Source of the DNA: Bacteroidia bacterium | GTDB taxonomy: Bacteria > Bacteroidota > Bacteroidia > UKL13-3 | NCBI GenBank assembly: GCA_021740845.1 | Contig: JAIOYZ010000016.1 | Coordinates: forward strand, 1-64,000 | DNA length: 64,000 nt | Direction of reading: 5' to 3' | Shown: positions 40,096 through 50,215 of the stretch, one piece after another | Numbering within the stretch: position 1 is the first letter of the stretch | Layout of the letters: each line of letters begins with the position of its first letter | Program-made: the position numbers and the translations under genes | Notes under the pieces: model-generated | Told to the model about the DNA's origin: nothing | Databases searched by the model: none | The model's input: the letters and a program-made list of their open reading frames with translations, nothing else

Positions 40096-40105
40096 GGTTT
40101 GAACC
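40096..40105 (+). repeat. GGTTTGAACC motif, exact
   Basis: ttcGGTTTGAACCaa; intergenic upstream of bactofilin. Confidence 0.95.
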
Positions 40106-40164
40106 AAAACCAAAATAAGAGTTTCTAAATTAGAAAGCTATTCTATTTATTTTGAAAAATTTGA

Positions 40165-40172
40165 TACATTTG
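40165..40172 (+). promoter_or_regulatory. Candidate Bacteroidota -7 element (TAnnTTTG) upstream of bactofilin/atp cluster
   Basis: TACATTTG at 40165; no clean -33 TTTG at the expected spacing. Confidence 0.35.
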
Positions 40173-40295
40173 TCGAACTAGGTATTATAAATCATCAAAA
40201 AAGGTAACTGTAATCTCAATTAATTTTTTTGTTGGCCAATAATAGGAGGAAGGTTTTCTCCACCTAGGTTTAAAAATAAATTTAATTAGTGTAAC

Positions 40296-40757
40296 ATGGC
40301 TATTTTTAACCAATCAAAGAATACTACATTTAACCCTCAGGAAATTAATATTCTGAATGCTGGGACCAAAATAAATGGGGATCTAATTTCCGAAGGCGAT
40401 TTACGGGTGGATGGATCTTTAAAAGGAAATATAGAGGTGAAAGCCAAATTAGTTTTGGGTGTTTCCGCACAAGTTGAAGGAAATGTTAGGGCTATCAATT
40501 GTGATATTTCTGGCGTTGTAAAAGGAAATATTTCTGTTTCAGACCTGCTTACCATTAAAAGTACTGCCAAAATCAATGGCGACATATCCTGTTCAAAATT
40601 AATTATCGAAGTTGGAGCAGAATTTAATGGCCGAAGCACAATGGCTAACAATCTTTCAAATGTTTTTAGTGATATAAATACTGGTAAAAATTCCAAGCCA
40701 TTAGACACCAAAGCTCCTGTTATCAGTGAAAAACACGGAGAAAAAGCCGCAGTTTAA
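40296..40757 (+). CDS. Bactofilin (polymer-forming cytoskeletal protein)
   Basis: TKINGDLISEGDLRVDGSLKGNIEVKAKLVLG. Confidence 0.92.
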   Translation: MAIFNQSKNTTFNPQEINILNAGTKINGDLISEGDLRVDGSLKGNIEVKAKLVLGVSAQVEGNVRAINCDISGVVKGNISVSDLLTIKSTAKINGDISCSKLIIEVGAEFNGRSTMANNLSNVFSDINTGKNSKPLDTKAPVISEKHGEKAAV

Positions 40758-40941
40758 CCAAGTACTTAAATACACTAACCAAGCCATTCAAATGATTTTG
40801 GTTATGGTAGCAGGTACACTTGGGGGAAAATACGCCGATAAATATTTCGGATTTTCTTTTCCAATCCTTACGCTACTGGGAGTTTTGTTCTCTGTATTTG
40901 CTGCATTATACCTTTCTCTTAAAGATTTTCTTAAAAAATAG
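40726..40941 (+). CDS. AtpZ/AtpI-family protein
   Basis: Two TM segments, MVAGTLGGKYADKYFG, 32-bp overlap with bactofilin gene. Confidence 0.8.
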   Translation: MKNTEKKPQFNQVLKYTNQAIQMILVMVAGTLGGKYADKYFGFSFPILTLLGVLFSVFAALYLSLKDFLKK

Positions 40942-41062
40942 TTTCTACATGGGTATTTAATTCAATAGGAAATCCTACTTTTGCGGCAACGAAAAACGGC
41001 TTATTCATTAAAATTGATGTTCTTTTTTATTGATAGTCAGTTTTTTAATAGAGTAAAACCCT

Positions 41063-41449
41063 ATGACAAAAAACAATTTTATGCCTGCCTTACTTGCGCT
41101 TTCTGCGGCAATGGCAGCTGGTATTTTTGTTTTTCAACTGGTTTTTCCTTCCATACCATTAACTAATTTGGTTTGGGCAGCCCTTATTTATTTTATTTTA
41201 CTAACCTTAGTTACCTTTAAAATTACCAATTCGGGTTTGCCTAAAGATAACAAAACATTCTTTGTTAGGGTTTATAGTGCTATCGGTATTCGTTTCGTAT
41301 TTTCTATTTTTCCATTGTTTATATATTTAATTTTCTCACCTGAGCGCCAGTTATCATTCGCAATTGTGTATCTTTTATTGTATTTCTTTTACACAGCTTT
41401 TGAAATTTATTTCCTTGTGGTTAACTTGCGCCCCGATTTAAAGAAATAA
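41063..41449 (+). CDS. Hypothetical membrane protein in the atp cluster
   Basis: Four predicted hydrophobic segments; positioned between atpZ-like gene and atpB. Confidence 0.7.
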   Translation: MTKNNFMPALLALSAAMAAGIFVFQLVFPSIPLTNLVWAALIYFILLTLVTFKITNSGLPKDNKTFFVRVYSAIGIRFVFSIFPLFIYLIFSPERQLSFAIVYLLLYFFYTAFEIYFLVVNLRPDLKK

Positions 41450-41457
41450 CATAGTAC

Positions 41458-42633
41458 ATGCAATCCAATAACAAAAAGATTTTCAGATATTTAATTCCAG
41501 TTTTTTTGGTTCTATTGTACGTAGGCTACAACAGTGCAAGTCTGTTTGCCGACGAATCGCATACTGTAGATAGTTTAACCGAAACTGCAACAGTAGCCAG
41601 CCACGATGCTGAACACCATGAAACCATAGGTGAAATGGAACATGAATCAGCAGTTGAAGCAGAACACAAGGTGGATGCAGGTAAATTAATCATGGAACAT
41701 ATTGGGGATGCGCATGATTGGCATATTGCAACTATTGGCAAAAGCCATATTTCTATTCCCTTGCCTATTATCATTAAAGACAATCAAGGTTTCAAGATTT
41801 TTTCTTCTTCTCGTTTCCACCATGGACATGAGGCTTATGAAGGATATAAATTAGAGGAAAATAAAATAGTTGCCGTTAACGAAGCAGGTGAAATTAACCA
41901 TGAAGCTAGTTTCTTAGATTTAAGCATTACAAAAAATGTAATGTCTATGTTTATTTCAGTTTTATTCCTTTGTTGGTTGATGTTATCTGTAGCGAGACAC
42001 TATACTAAAAACGCAGGTAAAGCTCCAAAAGGTATTGCCAATTTAATCGAAACCTTAATCATGTTTATACGTGATGAGGTGGCTAAACCTTCAATTGGCC
42101 CAAAGTATGCTAAGTTTTTACCTTACTTACTAACTATCTTCTTTTTTATCTTTATAAATAACTTATTCGGTTTGATCCCATTTTTCCCAGGAGGAGCAAA
42201 CGTTACTGGAAATATAGCTGTTACTATGGTTTTGGCAGTTTTCACCTTTGTGATTACTTCATTTAATGGAAACAAAAGCTATTGGGGACATATTTTTATG
42301 CCTCCTGGTGTTCCAAAAGCATTGTGGATTTTGTTAGTGCCAATTGAAATCATTGGTATGTTGAATAAACCAATAGTATTGATGATTCGTTTATTTGCAA
42401 ACATCACTGCTGGTCACATTATCATGTTAGGTTTCTTTAGCTTAATCTTCATTTTTGGAGCAATGAGTGAAACCTTAGGTTTAGGAGTATCTGTATTGTC
42501 AGTTGCCTTTACTGTTTTCATGAATTTCCTTGAATTGCTTGTTGCATTTTTACAAGCGTATGTATTTACCTTGCTTTCTGCTTTATACTTTGGTATGGCA
42601 GTAGAAGAGCATGCTCACGAAGAACATCATTAA
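41458..42633 (+). CDS. atpB: ATP synthase F0 subunit a with His-rich N-terminal extension
   Basis: RLFANITAGHIIMLGF; N-terminal HDAEHHETIGEMEHESAVEAEHK. Confidence 0.95.
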   Translation: MQSNNKKIFRYLIPVFLVLLYVGYNSASLFADESHTVDSLTETATVASHDAEHHETIGEMEHESAVEAEHKVDAGKLIMEHIGDAHDWHIATIGKSHISIPLPIIIKDNQGFKIFSSSRFHHGHEAYEGYKLEENKIVAVNEAGEINHEASFLDLSITKNVMSMFISVLFLCWLMLSVARHYTKNAGKAPKGIANLIETLIMFIRDEVAKPSIGPKYAKFLPYLLTIFFFIFINNLFGLIPFFPGGANVTGNIAVTMVLAVFTFVITSFNGNKSYWGHIFMPPGVPKALWILLVPIEIIGMLNKPIVLMIRLFANITAGHIIMLGFFSLIFIFGAMSETLGLGVSVLSVAFTVFMNFLELLVAFLQAYVFTLLSALYFGMAVEEHAHEEHH

Positions 42634-42924
<291 letters not shown>

Positions 42925-42937
42925 TCGGTATACCAAT

Positions 42938-42969
42938 CAGAACACAGCAGCTTTGGCCGCTGTGTTCTG
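42938..42969 (+). terminator. Hairpin between atpE and atpF (attenuator / mRNA stability element)
   Basis: CAGAACACAGC ... GCTGTGTTCTG followed by TTTT. Confidence 0.8.
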
Positions 42970-43014
42970 TTTTAGGATAAACCAATTACCATTATTCATT
43001 AAAAAAAACACAGC

Positions 43015-43509
43015 ATGGAATTAGTAAAACCGGGTTTAGGTTTAATTTTCTGGATGACAATTACATTTAGTATTGTATTGTTCATTCTTTCAAAATTTGC
43101 CTGGAAACCTATCTTAAATTCGATTAGGGAGCGCGAAGATTCAATCAATAACGCTTTGAATGCAGCTGAAGAAGCACGCAAACAAATGAGTGCGTTAAAG
43201 ACTGATAACGAAAAACTTCTTAATCAAGCACGTGCTGAGCGCGATCAAATGTTGAAAGATGCCAATGATATGAAAGATAATATCATAGCACAGGCAAAAA
43301 AATCAGCAGAAGATGAAGGTCGTAAAATCATTGAAAAAGCAAGCGCCTCTATTGAAGCAGCTAAAGTAAATGCTATGAATGAGTTGAAAACTCAAGTAGC
43401 AGTTCTTACTGTTGATTTAGCAGAAAAAGTGCTTCGTAAGAAAATGGAAGACCGCGCACAGCAAGAATCTTTTGTAAACGAAAATTTAAAATCAATCACC
43501 TTAAACTAA
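43015..43509 (+). CDS. atpF: ATP synthase F0 subunit b
   Basis: PGLGLIFWMTITFSIVLFILSKFAWKPIL, coiled coil. Confidence 0.95.
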   Translation: MELVKPGLGLIFWMTITFSIVLFILSKFAWKPILNSIREREDSINNALNAAEEARKQMSALKTDNEKLLNQARAERDQMLKDANDMKDNIIAQAKKSAEDEGRKIIEKASASIEAAKVNAMNELKTQVAVLTVDLAEKVLRKKMEDRAQQESFVNENLKSITLN

Positions 43510-43510
43510 C

Positions 43511-44062
43511 ATGTCTGAACACAGAGTATCCGGCAGGTACGCCAAATCCTTGATAGACCTTGCAATTGCAAACAATTGCTTGGAAGCTATTAAAGCTGAT
43601 ATTTTGGCGTTCAAAAAAGCGATTGAAGAAAATTCGTCTCTTGCAAAAATGTTTAAAAGCCCAATTGTAAAGGGTGATAAAAAACAAGCGATTGTTCATC
43701 AAATATTTGGTAGTTCGTTTAACAAACTTACCTTAGACTTTATGGATATCGTTATTCGCAAGAACCGTGAATATTATTTACCTGATATGGCCGTCGCTTT
43801 CATTGGTCAATATAACGAGATTAATAAAATTACTACCGCTTCTGTTAAAACGGCTGTTGCTATCAGCGATGCTGTTGTTAATGAAGTGAGAGAGTTTATT
43901 GAAAAACAAACAGGAAAAAAAGTAATCTTAGAAACACAAGTAGATGCAGATATTATTGGAGGTTTGGTTATCCAAATGGAAGATAAATTGTATGATGCCA
44001 GCATTTCTGGAAAGCTTAAGAAAGCAAAACAGGATTTATTAAATACTTACATTTCAAAATAA
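43511..44062 (+). CDS. atpH: ATP synthase F1 subunit delta
   Basis: RVSGRYAKSLIDLA, IIGGLVIQMEDKLYDASISGKLKKAK. Confidence 0.95.
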   Translation: MSEHRVSGRYAKSLIDLAIANNCLEAIKADILAFKKAIEENSSLAKMFKSPIVKGDKKQAIVHQIFGSSFNKLTLDFMDIVIRKNREYYLPDMAVAFIGQYNEINKITTASVKTAVAISDAVVNEVREFIEKQTGKKVILETQVDADIIGGLVIQMEDKLYDASISGKLKKAKQDLLNTYISK

Positions 44063-44071
44063 CATTTCATT

Positions 44072-45652
44072 ATGGTAGAAATAAGACCAGATGAGGTATC
44101 AGCCATCATAAGAGAGCAATTAAGCAATTTTAAGTCTGAGACCGAACTTGAAGAAGTGGGTACCGTACTCCAAGTGGGTGATGGTATCGCACGTATCTAC
44201 GGATTAACCAAAGTTCAGTCGGGTGAGCTGATTGAATTTTCTAATGGCGTAGAAGGAATTGTACTTAACCTAGAAGAAGACAACGTTGGTGCGGTATTAT
44301 TGGGTTCATCCGATCAAATTATTGAAGGTGACACTGTAAAACGTACTGGTAGAATTGCTTCCATTAAAGTGGGTGAAGGTATGTTAGGCCGCGTTATCAA
44401 TACATTGGGTCAACCAATCGATGGTAAAGGTCCAATTACAGGCGATTTATACGAAATGCCTTTAGAGCGTAAAGCTCCTGGTGTTATCTATCGCGAGCCA
44501 GTTAAAGAACCATTACAAACTGGTATCAAGGCTATCGATGCCATGATTCCTATTGGTCGTGGACAACGTGAGTTGGTTATCGGTGACCGCCAAACAGGTA
44601 AAACTGCGGTGTGTTTAGATACCATCATCAACCAAAAAGAATTTTATGATGCTGGTAATCCAGTATTTTGTATCTATGTAGCTTGTGGTCAAAAAGCTTC
44701 TACAGTTGCTCAAGTTGTTAAAACTTTAGAAGAACGTGGTGCAATGGCTTATACTGTTATTGTAACAGCTACCTCTTCAGATCCAGCTCCAATGCAATTC
44801 TTTGCTCCAATGGCAGGTGCTGCAATTGGTGAATTTATTCGCGATACTGGCCGTCCAGCTTTGATTATCTATGATGATTTGTCAAAACAAGCTGTGGCTT
44901 ACCGCGAGGTTTCTTTGTTACTTCGTCGCCCGCCAGGACGTGAAGCATACCCTGGAGACGTATTCTATTTGCATAGTCGTTTACTAGAAAGAGCTGCAAA
45001 AATTAACAGTACAGATTCAATTGCTCAGCAAATGAACGACCTTCCAGCTTCTATCAAGCATTTGGTAAAGGGTGGTGGCTCATTAACTGCTTTGCCAATT
45101 ATTGAAACTCAAGCTGGTGACGTTTCTGCTTATATTCCTACCAACGTAATTTCTATTACCGATGGTCAGATATTCTTAGAAGCTAACTTGTTTAACTCTG
45201 GTATTCGTCCAGCTATTAACGTAGGTATCTCGGTATCACGTGTGGGTGGTAATGCTCAGATTAAATCAATGAAAAAAGTAGCTGGTACTTTGAAATTGGA
45301 TCAAGCACAATATCGTGAATTAGAAGCTTTCTCTAAATTTGGTTCAGACCTAGATGCTGCTACCAAAGCGGTTTTAGCTAAAGGTTCTCGTAACGTAGAA
45401 ATCCTAAAACAAGGACAATTCTCTCCTTTGAGAGTTGAACAACAAGTTGCTATTATTTACCTAGGTACTAAAGGTTTATTATCAAGTGTACCGGTTGATA
45501 AAATTCGTGAGTTTGAAGCGGATTATCTAAACTTCCTTGAAAACAAACACATCGACGTTTTAGAGAAAATCAAAAAAGGCGGAATTGGTGATGATGTAAC
45601 TAGCGTTTTAGAAGCTGTTGCAAAAGATCTTTCGGCAAAATATAGTGCTTAA
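44072..45652 (+). CDS. atpA: ATP synthase F1 subunit alpha
   Basis: [45 protein letters not shown]. Confidence 0.98.
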   Translation: MVEIRPDEVSAIIREQLSNFKSETELEEVGTVLQVGDGIARIYGLTKVQSGELIEFSNGVEGIVLNLEEDNVGAVLLGSSDQIIEGDTVKRTGRIASIKVGEGMLGRVINTLGQPIDGKGPITGDLYEMPLERKAPGVIYREPVKEPLQTGIKAIDAMIPIGRGQRELVIGDRQTGKTAVCLDTIINQKEFYDAGNPVFCIYVACGQKASTVAQVVKTLEERGAMAYTVIVTATSSDPAPMQFFAPMAGAAIGEFIRDTGRPALIIYDDLSKQAVAYREVSLLLRRPPGREAYPGDVFYLHSRLLERAAKINSTDSIAQQMNDLPASIKHLVKGGGSLTALPIIETQAGDVSAYIPTNVISITDGQIFLEANLFNSGIRPAINVGISVSRVGGNAQIKSMKKVAGTLKLDQAQYRELEAFSKFGSDLDAATKAVLAKGSRNVEILKQGQFSPLRVEQQVAIIYLGTKGLLSSVPVDKIREFEADYLNFLENKHIDVLEKIKKGGIGDDVTSVLEAVAKDLSAKYSA

Positions 45653-45677
45653 TTTTTAGGAACTGGCAAAATAAAAA

Positions 45678-46547
45678 ATGGCTAATTTAAAAGAAGTTCG
45701 TATTAGAATCACCTCGGTTAACTCAACCCAGCAAATCACCAAAGCAATGAAGTTGGTGAGTGCTACTAAGTTGAGAAGAGCCCAGAATGCAATTGTTCAA
45801 ATGAGACCTTATGCTCAAAAATTGAACGGTATTTTGGCTAACCTTTCTGATTCAATGGATGTAGATTCCTTAAAGGTATATTTTAATCAACGCCCTATTA
45901 ATAAGGTCTTGTTGGTTGTAATCACTTCCGATAGAGGATTGTGTGGTGGCTTTAATGCCAACGTTATTAAGTTGGCCACACGATTAATGAAAGAAGATTT
46001 CGCTGGAAAAGAGGTAACTATTTTACCTGTTGGAAAGAAAGCCTTCGAATTCTTTACTCGTGCTAATGCATCCATTATCCCTGATTTTAAAGACACTTTC
46101 CAACAACTAAATGCGGAAAATGGCTTTAGTATTGGAGAGTACGTTTTGAACCAATTTAAAGCAGGTAAATTTGATAAGGTAGAATTGGTTTACAATCAAT
46201 TCAAAAATGCCGCTACTCAAATTTTGGTAAACGAGCCTTTTCTTCCAATTGCTAAACAAAACATGGATGCCAACGCTTCAAAAAATGATTATATTTTTGA
46301 ACCAGGCAAAGCAGAAATCTTGGAAACTTTGATTCCAAGAATTTTGAAAACCCAAGTTTATAAAGGTTTATTGGATTCATTTGCTTCTGAACATGGTGCT
46401 CGTATGATTGCTATGGATAAAGCAACTGATAATGCTGGTGAATTAATTAAAGCCTTGAAATTAGAATATAACCGCGCTCGTCAGAGTGCCATTACAACTG
46501 AGATTTCAGAAATTGTAGGTGGTGCAGCAGCTTTGAGCGGTTCATAA
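45678..46547 (+). CDS. atpG: ATP synthase F1 subunit gamma
   Basis: RITSVNSTQQITKAMKLVSATKLRRAQ, SDRGLCGGFNANV. Confidence 0.97.
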   Translation: MANLKEVRIRITSVNSTQQITKAMKLVSATKLRRAQNAIVQMRPYAQKLNGILANLSDSMDVDSLKVYFNQRPINKVLLVVITSDRGLCGGFNANVIKLATRLMKEDFAGKEVTILPVGKKAFEFFTRANASIIPDFKDTFQQLNAENGFSIGEYVLNQFKAGKFDKVELVYNQFKNAATQILVNEPFLPIAKQNMDANASKNDYIFEPGKAEILETLIPRILKTQVYKGLLDSFASEHGARMIAMDKATDNAGELIKALKLEYNRARQSAITTEISEIVGGAAALSGS

Positions 46548-46564
46548 TTAATAGTTTTATAATG

Positions 46565-46598
46565 AAAGCCGAGTAACCAAAAGTTGCTCGGCTTTTTT
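46565..46598 (+). terminator. Intrinsic terminator after atpG
   Basis: AAAGCCGAGtAAC ... GTTgCTCGGCTTTTTT. Confidence 0.9.
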
Positions 46599-46620
46599 GT
46601 AGAATTTTTTTTGTGGATTC

Positions 46621-47148
46621 TCAATTAAAGCAATATCCAAATCCAATCCCTGGCCAAATTAGAGTTCTCGGCTCCTTGTAAATAAATGCTTCGTAGGAAT
46701 CAACAGAAAGGGCAAGGGGGAGTTTAATGCTAATACCAGCCCTTAAAAATATTCCTTTTTTAGGTTGAATTCGTAATCCAATGCCTAATTGGGGTCTAAA
46801 TTTAAAGAGATTTCGATTTTCTTTATGAAAAGTTATTGTTTGTAAGCTTCCTCCCGAAATTTCTCCTTTAAGCCATTTTTTACCCACTAAAAAATGATAC
46901 ATAATAGGTACATACAAAAAGCTTCTATCGTTTAAGCCATTTAATTGCCAGGTTCCTGGAATAAATGAAAGTCCAGCAATAAGGGTTCTATTATCGGTTA
47001 AACCATAATCAAAATTAAGACTATAAATGTCTGAAGCACCTAATAATTCTGCGAATACAATTTTTGTATGTTTCTTTTCTTGACCAAAAGAAAATGCAAA
47101 TGAAATACACCAAAGGACGGCAGTAAAAATTACTTTCTTTAATATCAT
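46621..47148 (-). CDS. Hypothetical outer-membrane-type protein
   Basis: Signal peptide, beta-rich sequence. Confidence 0.55.
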   Translation of the reverse strand: MILKKVIFTAVLWCISFAFSFGQEKKHTKIVFAELLGASDIYSLNFDYGLTDNRTLIAGLSFIPGTWQLNGLNDRSFLYVPIMYHFLVGKKWLKGEISGGSLQTITFHKENRNLFKFRPQLGIGLRIQPKKGIFLRAGISIKLPLALSVDSYEAFIYKEPRTLIWPGIGFGYCFN

Positions 47149-47942
47149 TAATTAGCTCCTACTTCTTTAGCAGTATAAAATTTAAGACCTAATTCTTTTG
47201 CCTTTTGAATAATTTTAATAAAATCTTCTTGGGCAATATGGGAATCTGAACCTTCAAGAGGTTTTCCATCCTTACTTAAAAAGTGCGTATACAAACTTAT
47301 TGTTTGCCTGGAGTTTTTTGCTTTCTCTAGAGCCTTAAAAATATCTTCTAATTCTAAATGATAGCGTGTATCAATTCCTGCCCCAAAAAATACTTTCACA
47401 TTGCCTTGTCTCAAATAAATTTGGTCTAGATCACATAGTTTTTTATTTAAATATGGAGCAATAATTTTCCTAATATTAACAAAATGTTTTAGCAAGGCTT
47501 GGTCAACTTCTGAGGTGCAATCCCCATGAGGATAGGCAAAAGTAACTGGATTAAATCCATCCTTTTTCATAGCCTCTGTTACGTTTAATATTTCATCCTG
47601 AAGATAGGCGTCAACGCCATATTTTTCTGCATACTCATCGGCATGTGCATGGGTTAATGAGTGATGTGCAATTTCGTGTCCATCCTTCATAAATGATTTC
47701 ATCATTTCTTTGGTTGAGTCGGTTATTGTATTATAATTCTCAATATAGAAGGTTAATTTAACATCGTTTTCTTTAAGAAAAGTTTGAAGATGTTGCCATG
47801 TATCTGGAGGTTTATCTACGGTTATGAGGATACCGGCGCCAAGAGGTTTAGAATTATCCTTTTTGCAATTTGAAAAAGTAAAACCAATAAGGATTGCAAA
47901 TAAAAATATTTTGTAAGAATTCGCTTTTCGGTTTAAATACAT
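47148..47942 (-). CDS. Polysaccharide deacetylase (NodB)-family lipoprotein
   Basis: HEIAHHSLTHAHADEY, VTFAYPHGDC, lipobox FSNC. Confidence 0.85.
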   Translation of the reverse strand: MYLNRKANSYKIFLFAILIGFTFSNCKKDNSKPLGAGILITVDKPPDTWQHLQTFLKENDVKLTFYIENYNTITDSTKEMMKSFMKDGHEIAHHSLTHAHADEYAEKYGVDAYLQDEILNVTEAMKKDGFNPVTFAYPHGDCTSEVDQALLKHFVNIRKIIAPYLNKKLCDLDQIYLRQGNVKVFFGAGIDTRYHLELEDIFKALEKAKNSRQTISLYTHFLSKDGKPLEGSDSHIAQEDFIKIIQKAKELGLKFYTAKEVGAN

Positions 47943-48130
47943 CTATCAAATATACAAAATCAAAATTATAGCTTTTGATTTAAAATGAAATCCGTAGGCT
48001 ATTGTCTTAAGATTTGGCAATAGGTTATGATTTGATAAAAAATAACTTTCCAGTTTTACCAGAATTGAATATTTTTTTTAGGCATTTGATTTTCGAGATT
48101 ATGGCTATTTTCGCCGTTTAATCTATAATT

Positions 48131-48568
48131 ATGGCAAAAGCAGAAATCCACACCCAGAAAGGTGTTATGAAAATTGAGTTTTTTGATAAAGATGCTCCAA
48201 ATACGGTTGCAAATTTTTTAAAACTGGCTAAAAGTGGCTATTATGATGGTGTAAGTTTCCATCGCGTTATTCCTGATTTTGTTATCCAAGGTGGCGACCC
48301 AACAGGAACTGGCGCAGGTGGTCCTGGTTATAAAATAGATTGCGAATTAACTGGTGAAAATCAATACCATGATAGAGGGGTTTTATCTATGGCACATGCA
48401 GGCAGAAATACTGGGGGCTCTCAATTCTTTGTATGCCATAGCAGAAATAATACCGCACATTTAGATAGAAACCATACTTGTTTTGGTAAGGTTTACGAAG
48501 GCTTAGAAGTTATCGATGCTATTCGTCAAGGCGATGTGATGACGAAAGTTATTGTAACAGAAGGATAG
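48131..48568 (+). CDS. Peptidyl-prolyl cis-trans isomerase (cyclophilin)
   Basis: [38 protein letters not shown]. Confidence 0.96.
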   Translation: MAKAEIHTQKGVMKIEFFDKDAPNTVANFLKLAKSGYYDGVSFHRVIPDFVIQGGDPTGTGAGGPGYKIDCELTGENQYHDRGVLSMAHAGRNTGGSQFFVCHSRNNTAHLDRNHTCFGKVYEGLEVIDAIRQGDVMTKVIVTEG

Positions 48569-48575
48569 TTTGTTT

Positions 48576-48604
48576 TTGGCCATTGGCTTTTAGCCTTTGG
48601 CCAA
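48576..48604. repeat. Imperfect inverted repeat TTGGCCATTGGCTTTTAGCCTTTGGCCAA
   Basis: 7-bp outer arms TTGGCCA/TGGCCAA plus GGCT/AGCC inner stem; related string near 55935-55960. Confidence 0.75.
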
Positions 48605-48614
48605 TTACCTTTTC

Positions 48615-50138
48615 ATGCTAAAAATTACCTATATAACCCATTCTTCTATTTTAATTGAAACAGAAGATGCAAAGTTGATTTCTGACCCATGGTTTTTTGG
48701 TTCAGCCTATTTAAACCACTGGCATGTTTTCCCCAAACCTATTGATACAAATTATGCAAAAGATATTACCCATGTAATTATTACGCATGGCCACGAAGAT
48801 CATTGTCATTTCCCTACCCTAGGGCAGCTTAATAAAAAAGCAGCTGTATTTCTGCCTTATACTTGGTTGCAAGATACAAAGGATGCCATTTTGAGTATTG
48901 GTTTTAAATCTGTTTACGAATTAGATAGCTATAAAACGGTATCTATTGGCATGCATCTTAAATTAACCTTTGTGGTAAATGGACTTGATTCCATATTTAT
49001 TCTCGAATATAAAGGAAAGGTTTATCTAAATTTAAATGATGCATTTAATGCCACACACCTTAAGTTTTTAAAATTAATAGCCCAAAAAGTAAATGCCCAT
49101 TGGCCGAAAATAGATTATTTAATGTCGGGGGTAGGAGGTGCTGGATATTTTCCCAATGCTATTCATAGTCCCTTCAAAAATGATCTTGAGATAGGTGTTT
49201 TAAGGGAGCAGTTTTTAATGAAACTATTTTGTGAATTTGTAGTTGCATTCAAACCAAAGGTTGCAATTCCGTTTTTACCTGGTTTTGTTTTGATCCAAAA
49301 AGATAAGTTATGGATTAATCATATAAGACAGGCAAGAAACTTAATTGATAAGTATTATTCTGAATTAAAAACAGATCATCAAGTTGCTTTTTGGCATTTG
49401 TATCCAGGCGATTACATTTCGGAAGATGTTTGGGAAAAGACCTCTCCTTATTATAATTTGGTTCAAAACGATGAATGGGGAAGCTTTGGGGAAACACAAT
49501 ATGCCACAGAGATTTCTACTGAAACTGATGCGAAGCTAGAACCAAATACCACAACTATTGAAGAACTTTGCACCCAACTAAATACTTTGTTTCCCAAAAG
49601 TTGTAAAGGCATAAAAATAAAAGTGCTTTCTAAGTTAAATTTCTCCATAAAGCTAAAAGAATTGCCAGATGAAATAATTCATGTTTGTTTTGCTAATGGG
49701 AAACTAATCGCATATTCAAAGCTACAAGCTAATAGTAGTCCTAATTTAATTATTAGAACCAATTGCCGCAATCTATTGTATTCTATTAATGAATTATGGG
49801 GAGGGGATGTGTTCTTTATTGGATATGGTGCCGATTTAGATATTTTAAATAATGATTGTATAAAGGATAATTTAGATATTCTTAGCCTTCGTGTACTTTC
49901 TATTTTTCCTACAGCCCTTCAAAATTTAAGAAGGCAACCTTGGAGAGCGTGGAGATATTTTTACCATAATAAAATGCATGCTTCCTTGGCCTTAAAACAA
50001 AAGCTATTTTCAAAAGAGAAGATTAATGCCTTACCCTTTAATGAAAGAAGTCATTGGATTCATACCTCTAAATGTGAAACATGTTTAGTTTGTGATTTGC
50101 CATTGCTTAACAATTCCTTGGCAGAAAGATTGAAATAG
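48615..50138 (+). CDS. MBL-fold metallohydrolase with long C-terminal region and CxxCxxC
   Basis: VIITHGHEDHCHFPTL; C-terminal SKCETCLVCDLPL; likely start 48615. Confidence 0.8.
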   Translation: MLKITYITHSSILIETEDAKLISDPWFFGSAYLNHWHVFPKPIDTNYAKDITHVIITHGHEDHCHFPTLGQLNKKAAVFLPYTWLQDTKDAILSIGFKSVYELDSYKTVSIGMHLKLTFVVNGLDSIFILEYKGKVYLNLNDAFNATHLKFLKLIAQKVNAHWPKIDYLMSGVGGAGYFPNAIHSPFKNDLEIGVLREQFLMKLFCEFVVAFKPKVAIPFLPGFVLIQKDKLWINHIRQARNLIDKYYSELKTDHQVAFWHLYPGDYISEDVWEKTSPYYNLVQNDEWGSFGETQYATEISTETDAKLEPNTTTIEELCTQLNTLFPKSCKGIKIKVLSKLNFSIKLKELPDEIIHVCFANGKLIAYSKLQANSSPNLIIRTNCRNLLYSINELWGGDVFFIGYGADLDILNNDCIKDNLDILSLRVLSIFPTALQNLRRQPWRAWRYFYHNKMHASLALKQKLFSKEKINALPFNERSHWIHTSKCETCLVCDLPLLNNSLAERLK

Positions 50139-50163
50139 ACTTTTTGTAAATTGGGTTTGAGGC

Positions 50164-50205
50164 AAAAAAAAGAGTCGTAATAATTATTATTACGACTCTT
50201 TTTTT
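50164..50205. terminator. Bidirectional intrinsic terminator between convergent genes
   Basis: AAAAAAAGAGTCGTAATAATTATTATTACGACTCTTTTTTT. Confidence 0.92.
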
Positions 50206-50215
50206 AGGAAGAAGA

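Noticed and set aside
40976-40983. TACTTTTG as a -7 promoter element before the hypothetical atp-cluster gene
   Set aside because: No matching -33 element; TAnnTTTG occurs often by chance in AT-rich sequence
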